This document shows, piece by piece, positions 19,201 through 27,465 of a stretch of 64,000 nt of DNA. The first letter of the stretch is position 1. Each line of letters opens with the position of its first letter. A program made the position numbers and the translations under genes. The notes beneath the pieces are model-generated. The model searched no databases and was not told the origin of the DNA. It saw only the letters and a list, made by a program, of their open reading frames with translations. Source of the stretch: QKMZ01 sp012965515 (lineage in GTDB: Bacteria > Cyanobacteriota > Vampirovibrionia > Obscuribacterales > Obscuribacteraceae); the NCBI GenBank assembly GCA_937879965.1, contig CALFMP010000054.1:198167-262166 (forward strand). Reading direction: 5' to 3'.

Positions 19201-19436
19201 TTTCCTGGCACGCCGGCCATGGCATTTTCGATCGGGATAGTAATCAGCGATTCAATTTCTTCCGTTGCCATACTCTCAGGTTCAGTAATGATCTGCACTT
19301 GAACATTACTAACATCGGGAAAGGAGTCCATCGGCAATGCTGCAAATGACAATAAACCTCCGACAATCAATATCACCGTAAGGGCGATTACTGCTAGCCG
19401 CTGGTTAAGTGCAAAGTTAATGAGGTTATTTATCAC
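16278..19436 (-). CDS. HME-RND efflux pump, CusA/CzcA type
   Basis: Inner-membrane proton-driven transporter of 1052 residues, the size of CusA/CzcA. It starts with the usual first helix (LALNQRLAVIALTVIL-like) and has two six-helix halves with two periplasmic loops. Transmembrane helix 4 carries the heavy-metal RND signature DFGVIVDAGVVMVEN with both Asp and the Glu needed for proton transfer, which favours export of monovalent or divalent metal ions over drugs. The GTG start overlaps the end of the adaptor gene by 11 bases, so they are translationally coupled. No outer-membrane factor lies next to them. Confidence 0.93.
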   Translation of the reverse strand: MINNLINFALNQRLAVIALTVILIVGGLLSFAALPMDSFPDVSNVQVQIITEPESMATEEIESLITIPIENAMAGVPGKTTIRSNSSFGLSVVTVIFQDSMDVYFARQLVQQRLNTLKFPKDVPEPQLGPVVSSFSNVFMYYLEGSQDDISLRTIQDWTVARKLKSVPGVGNVVSYGGFVKQYQVLLNPDQMKAYDISLKEVIEAVESNNSNAGGNFVEQGGEEIIIRGLGRINTETDIENIVLREYQGTPVKLSQIAKVTINGAFRRGSASMNGLGEAVTGIVLTRKGVNTKEVVLNVEKCLAEIQSELPGGVRVVPYYNQMELVDKTMDTVKEILLFSGALVIVILAAILLQIRAAIIAAVIIPLSLLFSFVMMKFTGLSSNLMTLGAVDFGVIVDAGVVMVENVFRHLAEKQHDGRSLSREETLQTTMLAAKEVGKPILFSILIIIAVYIPLFTLEGVEGKMFQPLALTFIYSISGALLCSLTIIPLLCYFLLRGKIVDRESPVLSVPRKLYEKLLQAALSNPKIVVASALGALAFSLTLVPFLGSEFIPTLDEGSILLRTKLAPSVAHTESIEMSRIIESVIKQFPEVTIVVSRIGRSGMGSDLDGVDNADTYVGLKPKQEWTVRSKEELVERMSKKLDRIPGLVYSFSQPISDMVDDLVSGVKADLAIKVFGNDLHEIDKISQDVMTAIAPVKGAADLQRERMLGSPQLNIRLDRNKLARFGLNVQTVQRYVQTALAGSVVTEVFEEHKRFGVLVRLPHKERDSIEDIQNLLVTTASGASIPLKMLADITLEPGTVMVNREEAQRRTAVLCNIRGRDLGGFVQEAQEKVSKQVHLPDDCKIVWGGQFENQQRAMAKLAVVVPIVLLLIFILLFAAFNSFKNACLVMANVPFAIIGGIIGLFLTHQPVSVPAIIGFIALFGVAVQNGVILVTYISQLHEGGLSPQEAIKEGATIRFRPVLMTALVAIMGLLPKMFSTGTGSEVQRPLATVVLGGLVSATFLTLLVLPVMFKLTAGKKKALQSSAESPSKQGFEPLTHSYSYEEASWPN

Positions 19437-20787
19437 TTCGACTACTCATGAGCAATTTCGTTTTTACCAGTACACCGCCAACTGTTACCACGGCTTCGCC
19501 ACTTCTCAAGCCTCTCTTTATCTCAACTGAATTGCCGCTTGAAATACCAGTAGAAACAGCTCGCTTTGAAAATTCTCCAGATGCGTCTCTTACGTAAACG
19601 ACAGTCTTTCCGCCGCTTTCGTGAATAGCATCGCGAGGACAGGATAAAACCGTTCTTGCTTGCCCAACAATATCTACGGTCGCGAACATATTCAACTTGA
19701 GCAGTCCTTTTGCATTGTCGATGACTGCCCGCACAGAAACAGTCCGAGTCTTTGGATCCAAACGACTGCCTACGTAAGTTACTTTTCCTGTAAATGTGCT
19801 GTCTGCGTATGTAGTTACCGCAACAGTGACCGGAAGACCTTTTCTCACGAGCGATAGCTCTGATTCGGGCAACTCACAGGAAATAGCAACAACCTTCATG
19901 TCGCATATTGAGAAGATGGGTTCATCTGGTCCGACCATTGAACCCTGAGAAACGAACTGCTGCACTACAGTTCCGTTAGCTGGTGACAAAATCGGCATCA
20001 ATGGCTGCAAATGTTTCTCGACGATGGAATCGCCTACAATGTCTGAATCTACACCTAAGAAATGGAGTCTCTCCTTTATAGTCTGCAGCTCATTTGCGCG
20101 AGATTGCGTTTCGGCATGTGCCAGCTGCCAATTCTTCTTGATGAGCGCTTTATTGTCGAAAAGTTGTTGCTCTCTTTGCTCTTCTAGCTTTGCTTGCGCA
20201 AGGTCAAGATTGGCTTTCTCTAAAGCGCTTTTGGCGTTCATGTAATCTTTTTCTGCTGCAATTCCTTCTTTGTAGAGGCTCTTCAACCGGGTGTAATTCC
20301 GTTGCGCGGCTGCCTGGCTGACCACTGCTTGTTGATGTGCTGTCTTAGCCGCAATCAGTGCTTTCGGCCTGGCTAAATCTTCTTGATAGACTCTCAACTC
20401 TCTTTCTTCATGGGCTTTGGCTATTGCTAGATGGGAAGATGCGCGAATTGCCTCGGCTTGAATCTCACTAATTTGCTGGCTGTCTACATATGCCAAGTTC
20501 TGACCAGCATGAACGTAATCTCCCGGGGATGCAGAAATTTTTAGAACGCGCCCCGCCAAACGAGTGCTGACTAAATATTCCTTACCAAACAGTGGCTTGA
20601 TTTGACCAGTACAGTGAACGGTCGGCGACATAGGGCGGACATCCACAATTTCACACTTGATCTCTGGAGATTGGCTTTGTTCAGACTTCTCGTCCTGTGT
20701 AAGCTCAGCCTTGTTGGAAGAGGTGACAGCGCAGCCAGCCAAAATCAGACTGAGAAATAGAAAAACGAAAAACAGTTGCGGACGCAT
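19426..20787 (-). CDS. RND membrane-fusion (adaptor) lipoprotein, CusB/CzcB type
   Basis: Periplasmic adaptor of 453 residues. A lipobox LILAGC puts the lipidated Cys at residue 19. The barrel-sandwich half-motifs (LVSTRLAGRVLKISASPGDYVHAGQNL and the later LSPANGTVVQQFVSQGSMV) flank an alpha-helical hairpin of about 120 residues rich in Gln, Ala and Glu (AAQRNYTRLKSLYKEGIAAEKDY). A beta-barrel and membrane-proximal domain follow (SRLDPKTRTVSVRAVID). It is the first gene of a two-gene operon with the RND pump. No His/Met-rich metal-binding N-terminus like that of CusB is visible, so the ion exported cannot be named. Confidence 0.92.
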   Translation of the reverse strand: MRPQLFFVFLFLSLILAGCAVTSSNKAELTQDEKSEQSQSPEIKCEIVDVRPMSPTVHCTGQIKPLFGKEYLVSTRLAGRVLKISASPGDYVHAGQNLAYVDSQQISEIQAEAIRASSHLAIAKAHEERELRVYQEDLARPKALIAAKTAHQQAVVSQAAAQRNYTRLKSLYKEGIAAEKDYMNAKSALEKANLDLAQAKLEEQREQQLFDNKALIKKNWQLAHAETQSRANELQTIKERLHFLGVDSDIVGDSIVEKHLQPLMPILSPANGTVVQQFVSQGSMVGPDEPIFSICDMKVVAISCELPESELSLVRKGLPVTVAVTTYADSTFTGKVTYVGSRLDPKTRTVSVRAVIDNAKGLLKLNMFATVDIVGQARTVLSCPRDAIHESGGKTVVYVRDASGEFSKRAVSTGISSGNSVEIKRGLRSGEAVVTVGGVLVKTKLLMSSRSDK

Positions 20788-20980
20788 GTATCTATTTTAG
20801 AATCGGTGTCTTTCCGACTTCTTTCCAATTCAGCCTAGAAATGACGGCTAACATTCTGGCTTGTAGCGCTTTCTCAACAGTAACGTGCGCGGTGAAACCA
20901 GTTGTGATTAAACAGCGCGTATCAGTACCATGCGGCGCAATTTCAGGTCAATGCTCTATAAATAGTAGCTAGCAATGTTT

Positions 20981-21484
20981 TCACGTCTCACTCTTCTTGT
21001 CACGTACCGCGTTCGAGGGACGGAAGTGTTCAAGATAGATCTTCCATCGCCCTTCTTCCTTAATCATTGTGATTTCCGCTAAATTTTTTACTTCTACTTT
21101 GCTTCGGCGATCGAGCTTCTCTATGGTTTCATACAAAAGTTGGGCGGTGTCCCTTTGAATGTTTAGGCTGACTAGCTTTCCGACTTTAGGCATTTGTTTT
21201 CTATAGCGCAGCCAGTCTATCCATTGCTCAGATGAAAACTCATTTCGAAACTTTCTTACTCTGGAGACGGGCAAAAAGTCTTCTAGATCATCAATCGATC
21301 TCGCGTAACGTAGTTTCGCTACGTACAGCCTAAAAATATCATCAAGGTTCTCTTGGACGACCGTCTTTTGATGATTGCCAACTCCAGGTGGCGCTACGAA
21401 AATTGTCCGAGCTTCTGAGGCACAATGAGTCAGGATAAAAATACAAATAGTTGTAGAGACTACGATCGAGGATTTACTTTTCAT
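20981..21484 (-). CDS. Secreted hypothetical protein (167 aa)
   Basis: Starts at the ATG at 21484 (MKSKSS), with AAGGAA upstream; the frame continues 11 codons further up but without a good site. Residues 1-25 form a signal peptide (SIVVSTTICIFILTHCASEA), probably cleaved by signal peptidase I because the residue before Cys is His, a poor lipobox. The mature part is basic and helical, ending with a strand-like segment (EITMIKEEGRWKIYLEHFRPS) that recalls the final strands of NTF2-like (DUF4440/SnoaL-type) domains. Family uncertain. It lies upstream of the RND operon on the same strand, 193 bases away. Confidence 0.65.
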   Translation of the reverse strand: MKSKSSIVVSTTICIFILTHCASEARTIFVAPPGVGNHQKTVVQENLDDIFRLYVAKLRYARSIDDLEDFLPVSRVRKFRNEFSSEQWIDWLRYRKQMPKVGKLVSLNIQRDTAQLLYETIEKLDRRSKVEVKNLAEITMIKEEGRWKIYLEHFRPSNAVRDKKSET

Positions 21485-21703
21485 GGAACGTTCCTTTTGT
21501 GCATAGCAGCTTGGCACTCAGCGCTGACTTCCTTCAATTGCCGCTTGTAAGACGAGAAGAAGGGCGGATTGTTTCAGCAACAACTCAATGATTAGTTGCA
21601 AGAGTGTTTGCGCTCCCTTCTCGACAGTAGCACTGTTTCTTTCGTGATCACACTATGCAAGAGGTCACATTGATAGGATGATGGAAGAAAACTAACCGGT
21701 TCT

Positions 21704-21997
21704 ATGACGATGCCATTTGTAGACAAAACTCTAGAATGTCGTGATTGTCACCAGGCTTTCGCCTTCACTGTCGGCGAGCAAGAGTTTTTTGCTTCCAAAG
21801 GACTGGTCAACCAGCCCGCGCGCTGTTCTGGTTGCCGCATAAAGAATAGACTGATCAAAGATGGAAAGAGCTTGGACAGTTCGACTGAAGTGGCGTGTCA
21901 TGAATGTGGCACCATAACCCGTGTCCCTTTCAAACCATCGGGAGCTCGTCCAGTATATTGCCTTACTTGTTTGCAAAAACAGAGGTCAAATTTGTGA
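21704..21997 (+). CDS. Zinc-ribbon protein (two CxxC pairs per domain)
   Basis: 97 residues with two zinc-binding modules. The first has CRDC and, 25 residues later, CSGC (DKTLECRDCHQAFAF .. ARCSGCRIKNR), matching the 'probable zinc-binding domain' (zf-trcl) seen in many bacteria. The second has CHEC and CLTC about 20 residues apart (VACHECGTITRVPF, PVYCLTC). Such proteins are thought to be DNA/RNA- or protein-binding accessory factors, but their role is not established. Two ATGs lie at 21704 and 21710. It is a single gene flanked by ~200 and ~277-base gaps. Confidence 0.8.
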   Translation: MTMPFVDKTLECRDCHQAFAFTVGEQEFFASKGLVNQPARCSGCRIKNRLIKDGKSLDSSTEVACHECGTITRVPFKPSGARPVYCLTCLQKQRSNL

Positions 21998-22274
21998 CAC
22001 CAATCTGTAAAAGTGAAGCTTGAAAGTTTGAGAGATATAGCAATGAAAAATTTGCTTTCCAGTCCTTCAGCTGCTCCCCGATGAACGCTGAGCAGAAGCT
22101 CTCCGAAAATCCATTTCCGAAATAGTCTTCAAATCGAAAGCCGTTGAAATGTTCGCGAAAAATTCATCGGTTAGATTTCGAATACGAGCAACCGACCTCA
22201 TTGCCTAACTCGCACGAATTCAGTTTAGCTCAACTACTGAGCATCGTTCCGAGAACTAGACACGGGAGTGAAAC

Positions 22275-23348
22275 ATGAGAATCGCTCAATTGGCACCATT
22301 AGTCGAAAGTGTGCCACCAGCCGGCTACGGTGGAACTGAACTGGTCGTCAGCTTACTCTCGGAGGAGTTGGTTGAGCGCGGGCACGATGTCACTCTTTTT
22401 GCCACAGGAAACTCCTCAACCAGCGCTCGTCTCGTCTCTGTCGTAGCGGAAGGACTTAGAAAAATATATCCTGATAAGCGCTATAGATGGCCAGCTTTTG
22501 ACCTGCGATCACTACTAAAGCTACGCCAGCTGAGTTGCGAGTTCGATGTCGTTCATAACCACATGGGTTACCCTGCATTACCGTTTCTCGAAGCGCTTAA
22601 CTGTCCTGTGATAACAACAAACCATAATCCAATTTTGGACTATTGCGCAGATGCATACCTCGCATTTTCTCAGCTTCCATTTGTGTCTATTAGCAGTTCT
22701 TACAGACGTTCCAACTATCCCGACAAACTGAACTACGTCGCCACCATTTATAATGGCATCGACACAAATCAATATCAGTGCAGGAGCAAGGAAGCTCGAT
22801 CATTCTTACTTTTCATTGGACGAATTTCTGAAGCGAAAGGTACATCTGTGGCTATAGATATCGCTCAGCAGCTAGGTTTACCAATCAAGATTGCTGGTAA
22901 GATCGACACTACAGATGAAGCCTATTTTTTAAGCCACGTAAAACCACGACTGGCAATTCCTGGTGTCGAGTTTTTAGGTGAGATAACAGAAGAGCAAAAA
23001 CGAGAGCTTTACAGCAGCGCAATCGCTACTTTATACCCAGTTGCTTTTGAGGAGCCATTCGGGCTTGTTATGGCTGAATCATTAGCTTCAGGAACTCCCG
23101 TACTTGCTTTGAGAAGAGGTTCTGTGACGGAGGTTGTTTCGGATCGAGAGACTGGAGTTGTCGCCGACACCACCGAAGAGCTTGTATCTAGATTCTGCGA
23201 AATTCAGTCAATTTCTAACAATACCTGTATTACTCGCGCCAGACAGCTTTTCGGCAAAGAGCGCATGACACAAGAGTATGAATCGGTCTATGTTCAGTTG
23301 ATGCAAGGATTCAATAAAGGTCTGCGTAAGTATGAGCGGTGTTTGTAG
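22275..23348 (+). CDS. GT4-family glycosyltransferase
   Basis: 357-residue GT-B retaining glycosyltransferase. The N-lobe has PPAGYGGTELVVSLLSEELV and DVVHNH; the C-lobe begins with LLFIGRISEAKGTSVAID and has the E-x7-E nucleotide-sugar site in FEEPFGLVMAESLASGTPVLA followed by GSVTEVV. GGGAGTG before the ATG is a good ribosome-binding site. Sugar donor and acceptor cannot be read from the sequence. It is followed after 25 bases by a small membrane protein on the same strand. Confidence 0.9.
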   Translation: MRIAQLAPLVESVPPAGYGGTELVVSLLSEELVERGHDVTLFATGNSSTSARLVSVVAEGLRKIYPDKRYRWPAFDLRSLLKLRQLSCEFDVVHNHMGYPALPFLEALNCPVITTNHNPILDYCADAYLAFSQLPFVSISSSYRRSNYPDKLNYVATIYNGIDTNQYQCRSKEARSFLLFIGRISEAKGTSVAIDIAQQLGLPIKIAGKIDTTDEAYFLSHVKPRLAIPGVEFLGEITEEQKRELYSSAIATLYPVAFEEPFGLVMAESLASGTPVLALRRGSVTEVVSDRETGVVADTTEELVSRFCEIQSISNNTCITRARQLFGKERMTQEYESVYVQLMQGFNKGLRKYERCL

Positions 23349-23373
23349 GGCCACTCTGCAAAAGAGTTTGAAT

Positions 23374-23622
23374 ATGCTTCCTAACACAAGAGGACAATCA
23401 GAGGAGAAAAAACAGATCGCAAGACGAACTAGGCGTGCAGTTATTCTTCTCTTTGGCGCTGCAGGCGCATTGGCTTTAGCATTTTCATTGGCTGACGTTT
23501 TTCTGAGAACTAGTGGTCATACGACGCCTGCTCCCTTCGCGATCTTTATTTCAATATTTTCGGGACTTGTTTTATTTTGGCTCTCAATTTGTCTTGTCGT
23601 CATCTTAGACTCGAATCGTTGA
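23374..23622 (+). CDS. Small two-helix membrane protein
   Basis: 82 residues from the ATG at 23374; a start at 23332 would overlap the glycosyltransferase and is possible. Two membrane helices are visible: VILLFGAAGALALAFSLADVF and FAIFISIFSGLVLFWLSICLVVIL. The basic N-terminus (KKQIARRTRR) should stay in the cytoplasm. The second helix and tail (GLVLFWLSICLVVILDS) resemble those of the 66-residue protein at 36626 (GLAIFWTILCIVLTSKK). Function unknown. Confidence 0.65.
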   Translation: MLPNTRGQSEEKKQIARRTRRAVILLFGAAGALALAFSLADVFLRTSGHTTPAPFAIFISIFSGLVLFWLSICLVVILDSNR

Positions 23623-23639
23623 ACTTTGGTCCGCAATCT

Positions 23640-24707
23640 CTACTGTTCCTCTGTCTGTGAGTTTAGAGTCGCTGGAGCTGTGTATAACCTGACGCTAGTT
23701 CCGGGATTAGGGACTGCATAGACTTGCTCTACCTTTATAGGTTCGATTGCGGTTATTTCATCGGTCGGTATTACTCTCAGCCTAAATTCGATAACCTTTC
23801 CAATTTCTCGACTTAAGAATGCCTGCACGAGCGCTACCTGCCGGTTGCTTATCGGCTGCTCCGGAGCGGTTACAGTCGCAATCACTACAGTCGGATTTCT
23901 GAAACGCTTCACCTGAACATCTTGCAACTGAAGCCCTCTAAACGTAAAGGTTTTCTCCATCAGGAGCTTTTTTACCTTTGAGCTGATTATGTTTTCCAGT
24001 ATCAATTCACTCATGCTGTAACCCAACGGTATGACTAATACCATGCTTACTGCCGCTGAGATAAGCAGCCCCTTTTTGGCTTGTTTTAGGGGGGTATAGC
24101 CCAGTAACAGAAAGACTAACGAACCAGCGACGGCAATCCCGACAAGGTTGGTTGCATAAAGTAAGAGCGCTCCTGCCCATACGAAAAAGTTTCCCGTTGC
24201 CAGCCCGATCCCTACCACACCTAGAGGTGGAACAAGCGCAACTGAAATTGCGACACCCGCCAGCGAATCGGCCAGCTTCTTCTTTGTTTGACAATAGGCT
24301 CCGATTGAACCTGCAAACATAGCTACTGCCAGATCCAGCAGCGTTGGATTCGTACGGGACATGATTTCAGGCGTCAATTCGAGTGAATGAAACAACATTG
24401 CGATTAGCATCGATAGGGAGATGGCCGTTGTTGTCCCGATAGATAGAGTGATTATGCTGCGCGATAGCAATTTCGTATCAGCAGATATTGTGGCCAACGA
24501 AAGCCCTACCAAAGGACGCATCAAAGGAGCAATAATCATGGCGCCAATAATAACTGCCGGGCTGTTTTGAAAAAGTCCTATTGTGGCTATTAAGCTTGAG
24601 CCGGACAAAAGAAGAAGAAAATCCACATTTACTTTGGTCATTTCTTCCAGTCTTGTCTGCAGTGAGACTAGTCGGGTTTCGTCAACGTGTTTGAGTAATG
24701 GTGCCAT
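23640..24707 (-). CDS. DUF389 membrane protein
   Basis: 355 residues with about six membrane helices in the first 220 residues, then a soluble C-terminal domain. The family hallmark is SSLIATIGLFQNSPAVIIGAMIIAPLMRPLVGLSLA (GAM-IAPLM core), followed by DSLAGVAISVALVPPLGVVGIGLA (ALVPPL). DUF389 proteins are widespread and of unknown function; transport has been suggested. The gene converges with the small membrane protein before it. Confidence 0.88.
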   Translation of the reverse strand: MAPLLKHVDETRLVSLQTRLEEMTKVNVDFLLLLSGSSLIATIGLFQNSPAVIIGAMIIAPLMRPLVGLSLATISADTKLLSRSIITLSIGTTTAISLSMLIAMLFHSLELTPEIMSRTNPTLLDLAVAMFAGSIGAYCQTKKKLADSLAGVAISVALVPPLGVVGIGLATGNFFVWAGALLLYATNLVGIAVAGSLVFLLLGYTPLKQAKKGLLISAAVSMVLVIPLGYSMSELILENIISSKVKKLLMEKTFTFRGLQLQDVQVKRFRNPTVVIATVTAPEQPISNRQVALVQAFLSREIGKVIEFRLRVIPTDEITAIEPIKVEQVYAVPNPGTSVRLYTAPATLNSQTEEQ

Positions 24708-24826
24708 TTTCCTTCAAAGTCTTTCTCCCCCTTTTCTTCATAAAACAGAAAAATCTAAAGTCCAAAAGTATCTCTTTCAAACTCAGGAATTTCTATTCGT
24801 CTGTAATCTGGTAGATAGTCTTCAGG

Positions 24827-25174
24827 TCACCGTATTCCATGTTTAGAATGACTCGAGAAAATCAAATTGATTACGTCCACTCGCCTTATCGCGTAGGTTT
24901 TTGCTGTATCTTCAATTGTTCTCAGTTTGTCGTCCGATGCAGGAGCGTAAGAGTAAGTACAGATCTTGCCTGGATGTTCTTTGGCAATTCCAGTTTTAGC
25001 GAATCTTTGAAGTGCTGATTCAATAGCCACAGGATTGGTGTAAAGGTGGCGAGCAAGTGTATTAGCATCGATTGGATGCTTGATGTTCATTAGCGCGATC
25101 AAGAGATCCAACTGCCAAACAGACTGGATGTTATCCCTTAAAAAACTTCGTACTTCAAAAGAAATTTCCTGCAT
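24827..25174 (-). CDS. Putative winged-helix protein
   Basis: 115 residues from the ATG at 25174 (MQEISFEV), with GGCGG just upstream; an in-frame extension to 25207 lacks support. Residues ~15-85 fit a winged helix-turn-helix: DLLIALMNIKHPIDANTLARHLYTNPVAIESALQRFAKTGIAKEH has the helix-turn-helix spacing, and KICTYSYAP is the wing. It is therefore a possible small transcription regulator. It lies 60 bases downstream of the GT20 gene on the same strand and may belong to its operon. Confidence 0.65.
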   Translation of the reverse strand: MQEISFEVRSFLRDNIQSVWQLDLLIALMNIKHPIDANTLARHLYTNPVAIESALQRFAKTGIAKEHPGKICTYSYAPASDDKLRTIEDTAKTYAIRRVDVINLIFSSHSKHGIR

Positions 25175-25234
25175 ATCAACCGCCCACAAAGAAACCAGAA
25201 CAGCCAAACTGTTCTAATCAGAGAAAAGTAGATT

Positions 25235-26632
25235 TCACTTTGCCATCCATACATCGCGCCTCGTAGTGTGATGAATTCTCCCGGACAGCGGTACAACCTT
25301 TTCGGGCGTCTTGATACCGCCACCGAATCGCTGCCACCAGTTGGATAGTGTATTAGACAAAACGCTTTCTCTAAGGATGTCTATTCGCTCCTTCCTGGCT
25401 TGTTTCGAAAGCGCTAACGCACTACAGATCTGCTCTGAAATCGTTTCTGGACGTAAATTGGCAAGCGTGAGTACGCCTTCGCTCAATTCATTCCATGCAC
25501 CTGCTCGTTCGGAAAGGATCAGTATGCCGTCCCTTGAGCACAGAGCAAATTCTTTAGCGGTGAGATTTAGTCCATCATACAAAGGAGTTACAAGCATCGC
25601 AGAAGCGCGTTTGTAGAGCCACGCTAATACATTTGCCGAAACCGGTGTGTCGATCCAAACGATCGGCTGCCAGTCTTTTGACCCCCATCGACTGTTAATC
25701 GAATCGCTAAGCGCTCTACATTGCTGCCAATACTCTTCGAAGGCTGGAAGACCAGCTCTAGTTCTTTGGCAGACTTGAACAAAAGTTACTTTTCCAATTT
25801 TGTCTGCATTGGCTGAGAAGAAATGTTCAATCCCTTGCAATCGGTGAATCACTCCTTTGGTGTAATCTGCTCTATCGACAGATAGAATAAAGTTCTCATT
25901 GGAAAGACCTTCGATGTTCAAGTCTCGGCAACTGAAGCTTTCGTCTCTGGACTTGCTTAACCAGTAATCACTGTCAATGCCGAGTGGATGTGAAACGACA
26001 GAAACGCTGCCACCGTCTGGCCTTGTGATTCTATTTGACGGGAAATCGACTGTGTATTCATGCAGATTCTTATCGACAAAATTCAGAAAGTTCGATGAAT
26101 ACTGCTCTATATGAAAGCCAATTTTTTCTGCAGATAGAAGTCCAACCGCTATTTCCGCTAGATACGGAACAAATCGAGAATCAACATATTTTGGCCATGG
26201 AATATGCCAAAAAACGTCAACAGCTCTGTGGGAGTATTGAGTTAGATACTTCGGACACAGCGCCAGCTGATAGTCATTTACAAACGCCCGAGCGTGAGGG
26301 CCAGTCTGTTCGGTGTGAAGCACGTTCCAGGCGAAGCTAACATTCAGTTGCTCGTACATCTTTCGGTCCGATTCATTTAATGAAGCGTATTCCGATAGCT
26401 CATGTAGCACCGGCCACAAAAACTCATTGCAATATCGATAATGACCTTCTACGATTTTGAAAGGTATTTGACAGACATCTTCTGTGGAATTTAGTTTGCT
26501 TGCCTTCTTTCTCAGCTGCAAACCATGAAGGAACCACCATTGTTGCCCGCCATGAGTTTGTTCAATCACGCGTGAGAGGGTGGCAGACACGCCTCCTGGT
26601 GTTGATGGACCACGGTAGGACAGAATATTCAT
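25235..26632 (-). CDS. GT20 trehalose-6-phosphate-synthase-like enzyme
   Basis: 465 residues of the OtsA/GT20 family, which joins UDP- or ADP-glucose to a sugar phosphate or, in GgpS, to glycerol phosphate. Key OtsA positions are kept: YCNEFLWP, His143 in FWHIPWP, Arg254 and Lys259 in VDRADYTKG, Asp353 in YDGLNLTAKE and Glu361. The motif that is HDYH in OtsA reads NDYQ (119-122), keeping only the Asp and Tyr. So the enzyme looks active, but the acceptor could differ. GAGG upstream supports the ATG. No OtsB phosphatase is adjacent. A truncated paralogue lies at 32712. Confidence 0.85.
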   Translation of the reverse strand: MNILSYRGPSTPGGVSATLSRVIEQTHGGQQWWFLHGLQLRKKASKLNSTEDVCQIPFKIVEGHYRYCNEFLWPVLHELSEYASLNESDRKMYEQLNVSFAWNVLHTEQTGPHARAFVNDYQLALCPKYLTQYSHRAVDVFWHIPWPKYVDSRFVPYLAEIAVGLLSAEKIGFHIEQYSSNFLNFVDKNLHEYTVDFPSNRITRPDGGSVSVVSHPLGIDSDYWLSKSRDESFSCRDLNIEGLSNENFILSVDRADYTKGVIHRLQGIEHFFSANADKIGKVTFVQVCQRTRAGLPAFEEYWQQCRALSDSINSRWGSKDWQPIVWIDTPVSANVLAWLYKRASAMLVTPLYDGLNLTAKEFALCSRDGILILSERAGAWNELSEGVLTLANLRPETISEQICSALALSKQARKERIDILRESVLSNTLSNWWQRFGGGIKTPEKVVPLSGRIHHTTRRDVWMAK

Positions 26633-26796
26633 TCAAGTTACCTCGCATCACGCAAAGTCCGTAAAATGCTCACGCGGTAAGCATTACACCTGCGTTTCGA
26701 CTATAAAATCAGTGTAGTCTTTGAAAATTTCGCGAAAATTTCGTTCGCATTGCGATGCTGGAAACGAGTTACGATAAGTGGAAGAGGCGATTGTGC

Positions 26797-27465
26797 ATGA
26801 AAATACTTCTTGCTGAGGACGACACTTTTTTGGCTGACGGGTTATCCATGGTGTTGAGAGACAGTGGATACGCGGTCGACATAGAGGCGGATGGAGCGAA
26901 TGTCCCAATCGCAGTTGGAACCACGCAGTATGACCTCTTAGTTTTGGATTTGGGATTGCCGAATCTAGATGGATTCGATGTTTTGAAGAGAATTCGTTCG
27001 AAAGGCGAAACGATACCAATTCTCATCCTTACCGCTCGCGATGCGGTGCAAGACAGAGTAAAAGGCCTTGATTTGGGTGCCAATGATTATTTGACCAAAC
27101 CATTTGAATTGCCCGAACTAGAGGCCCGTATTCGTGCACTAATTCGCAAAGAGAATTGGTCGAACAAAATGGAGATAAGTTTTGGTTCTCTCACTTTCAA
27201 TACAGTTGAACGTGTTGCAACCATTGACGGGAAAACTGTTGACCTGACCGCAAGGGAACTAGCCGTTTTGGAAATTCTCTTGCAGAAGCTGGGTACTTCC
27301 ATTGACAAACAGAGGATTACCAGTTTGATTTCTTCTTGGGATCAAGAGGTAACAGAAAATGCCGTCGGTATCGTGATTCATCGGCTCCGAAAGAAGTTAG
27401 AAGAAGCAAATATCACTATAAAAACATCACGGGGGCTCGGATATCGTCTTGAACTTTGTCCGTGA
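26797..27465 (+). CDS. OmpR-family response regulator, TctD/QseB-like
   Basis: 222 residues from the ATG at 26797 (MKILLAEDD); the frame extends to 26755 but no receiver begins that far up. The receiver has LAEDD, the phosphoacceptor Asp in LVLDLGLPNLDG, LTARD and the Lys in LTKPFEL. A winged-helix effector follows (VDLTARELAVLEILLQ, TSRGLGYRL). AGAGG lies upstream. The 3' end overlaps the kinase gene by 17 bases, so the two are coupled. The pair resembles TctD/TctE and QseB/QseC systems that sense organic acids, metals or other small ions. Confidence 0.92.
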   Translation: MKILLAEDDTFLADGLSMVLRDSGYAVDIEADGANVPIAVGTTQYDLLVLDLGLPNLDGFDVLKRIRSKGETIPILILTARDAVQDRVKGLDLGANDYLTKPFELPELEARIRALIRKENWSNKMEISFGSLTFNTVERVATIDGKTVDLTARELAVLEILLQKLGTSIDKQRITSLISSWDQEVTENAVGIVIHRLRKKLEEANITIKTSRGLGYRLELCP

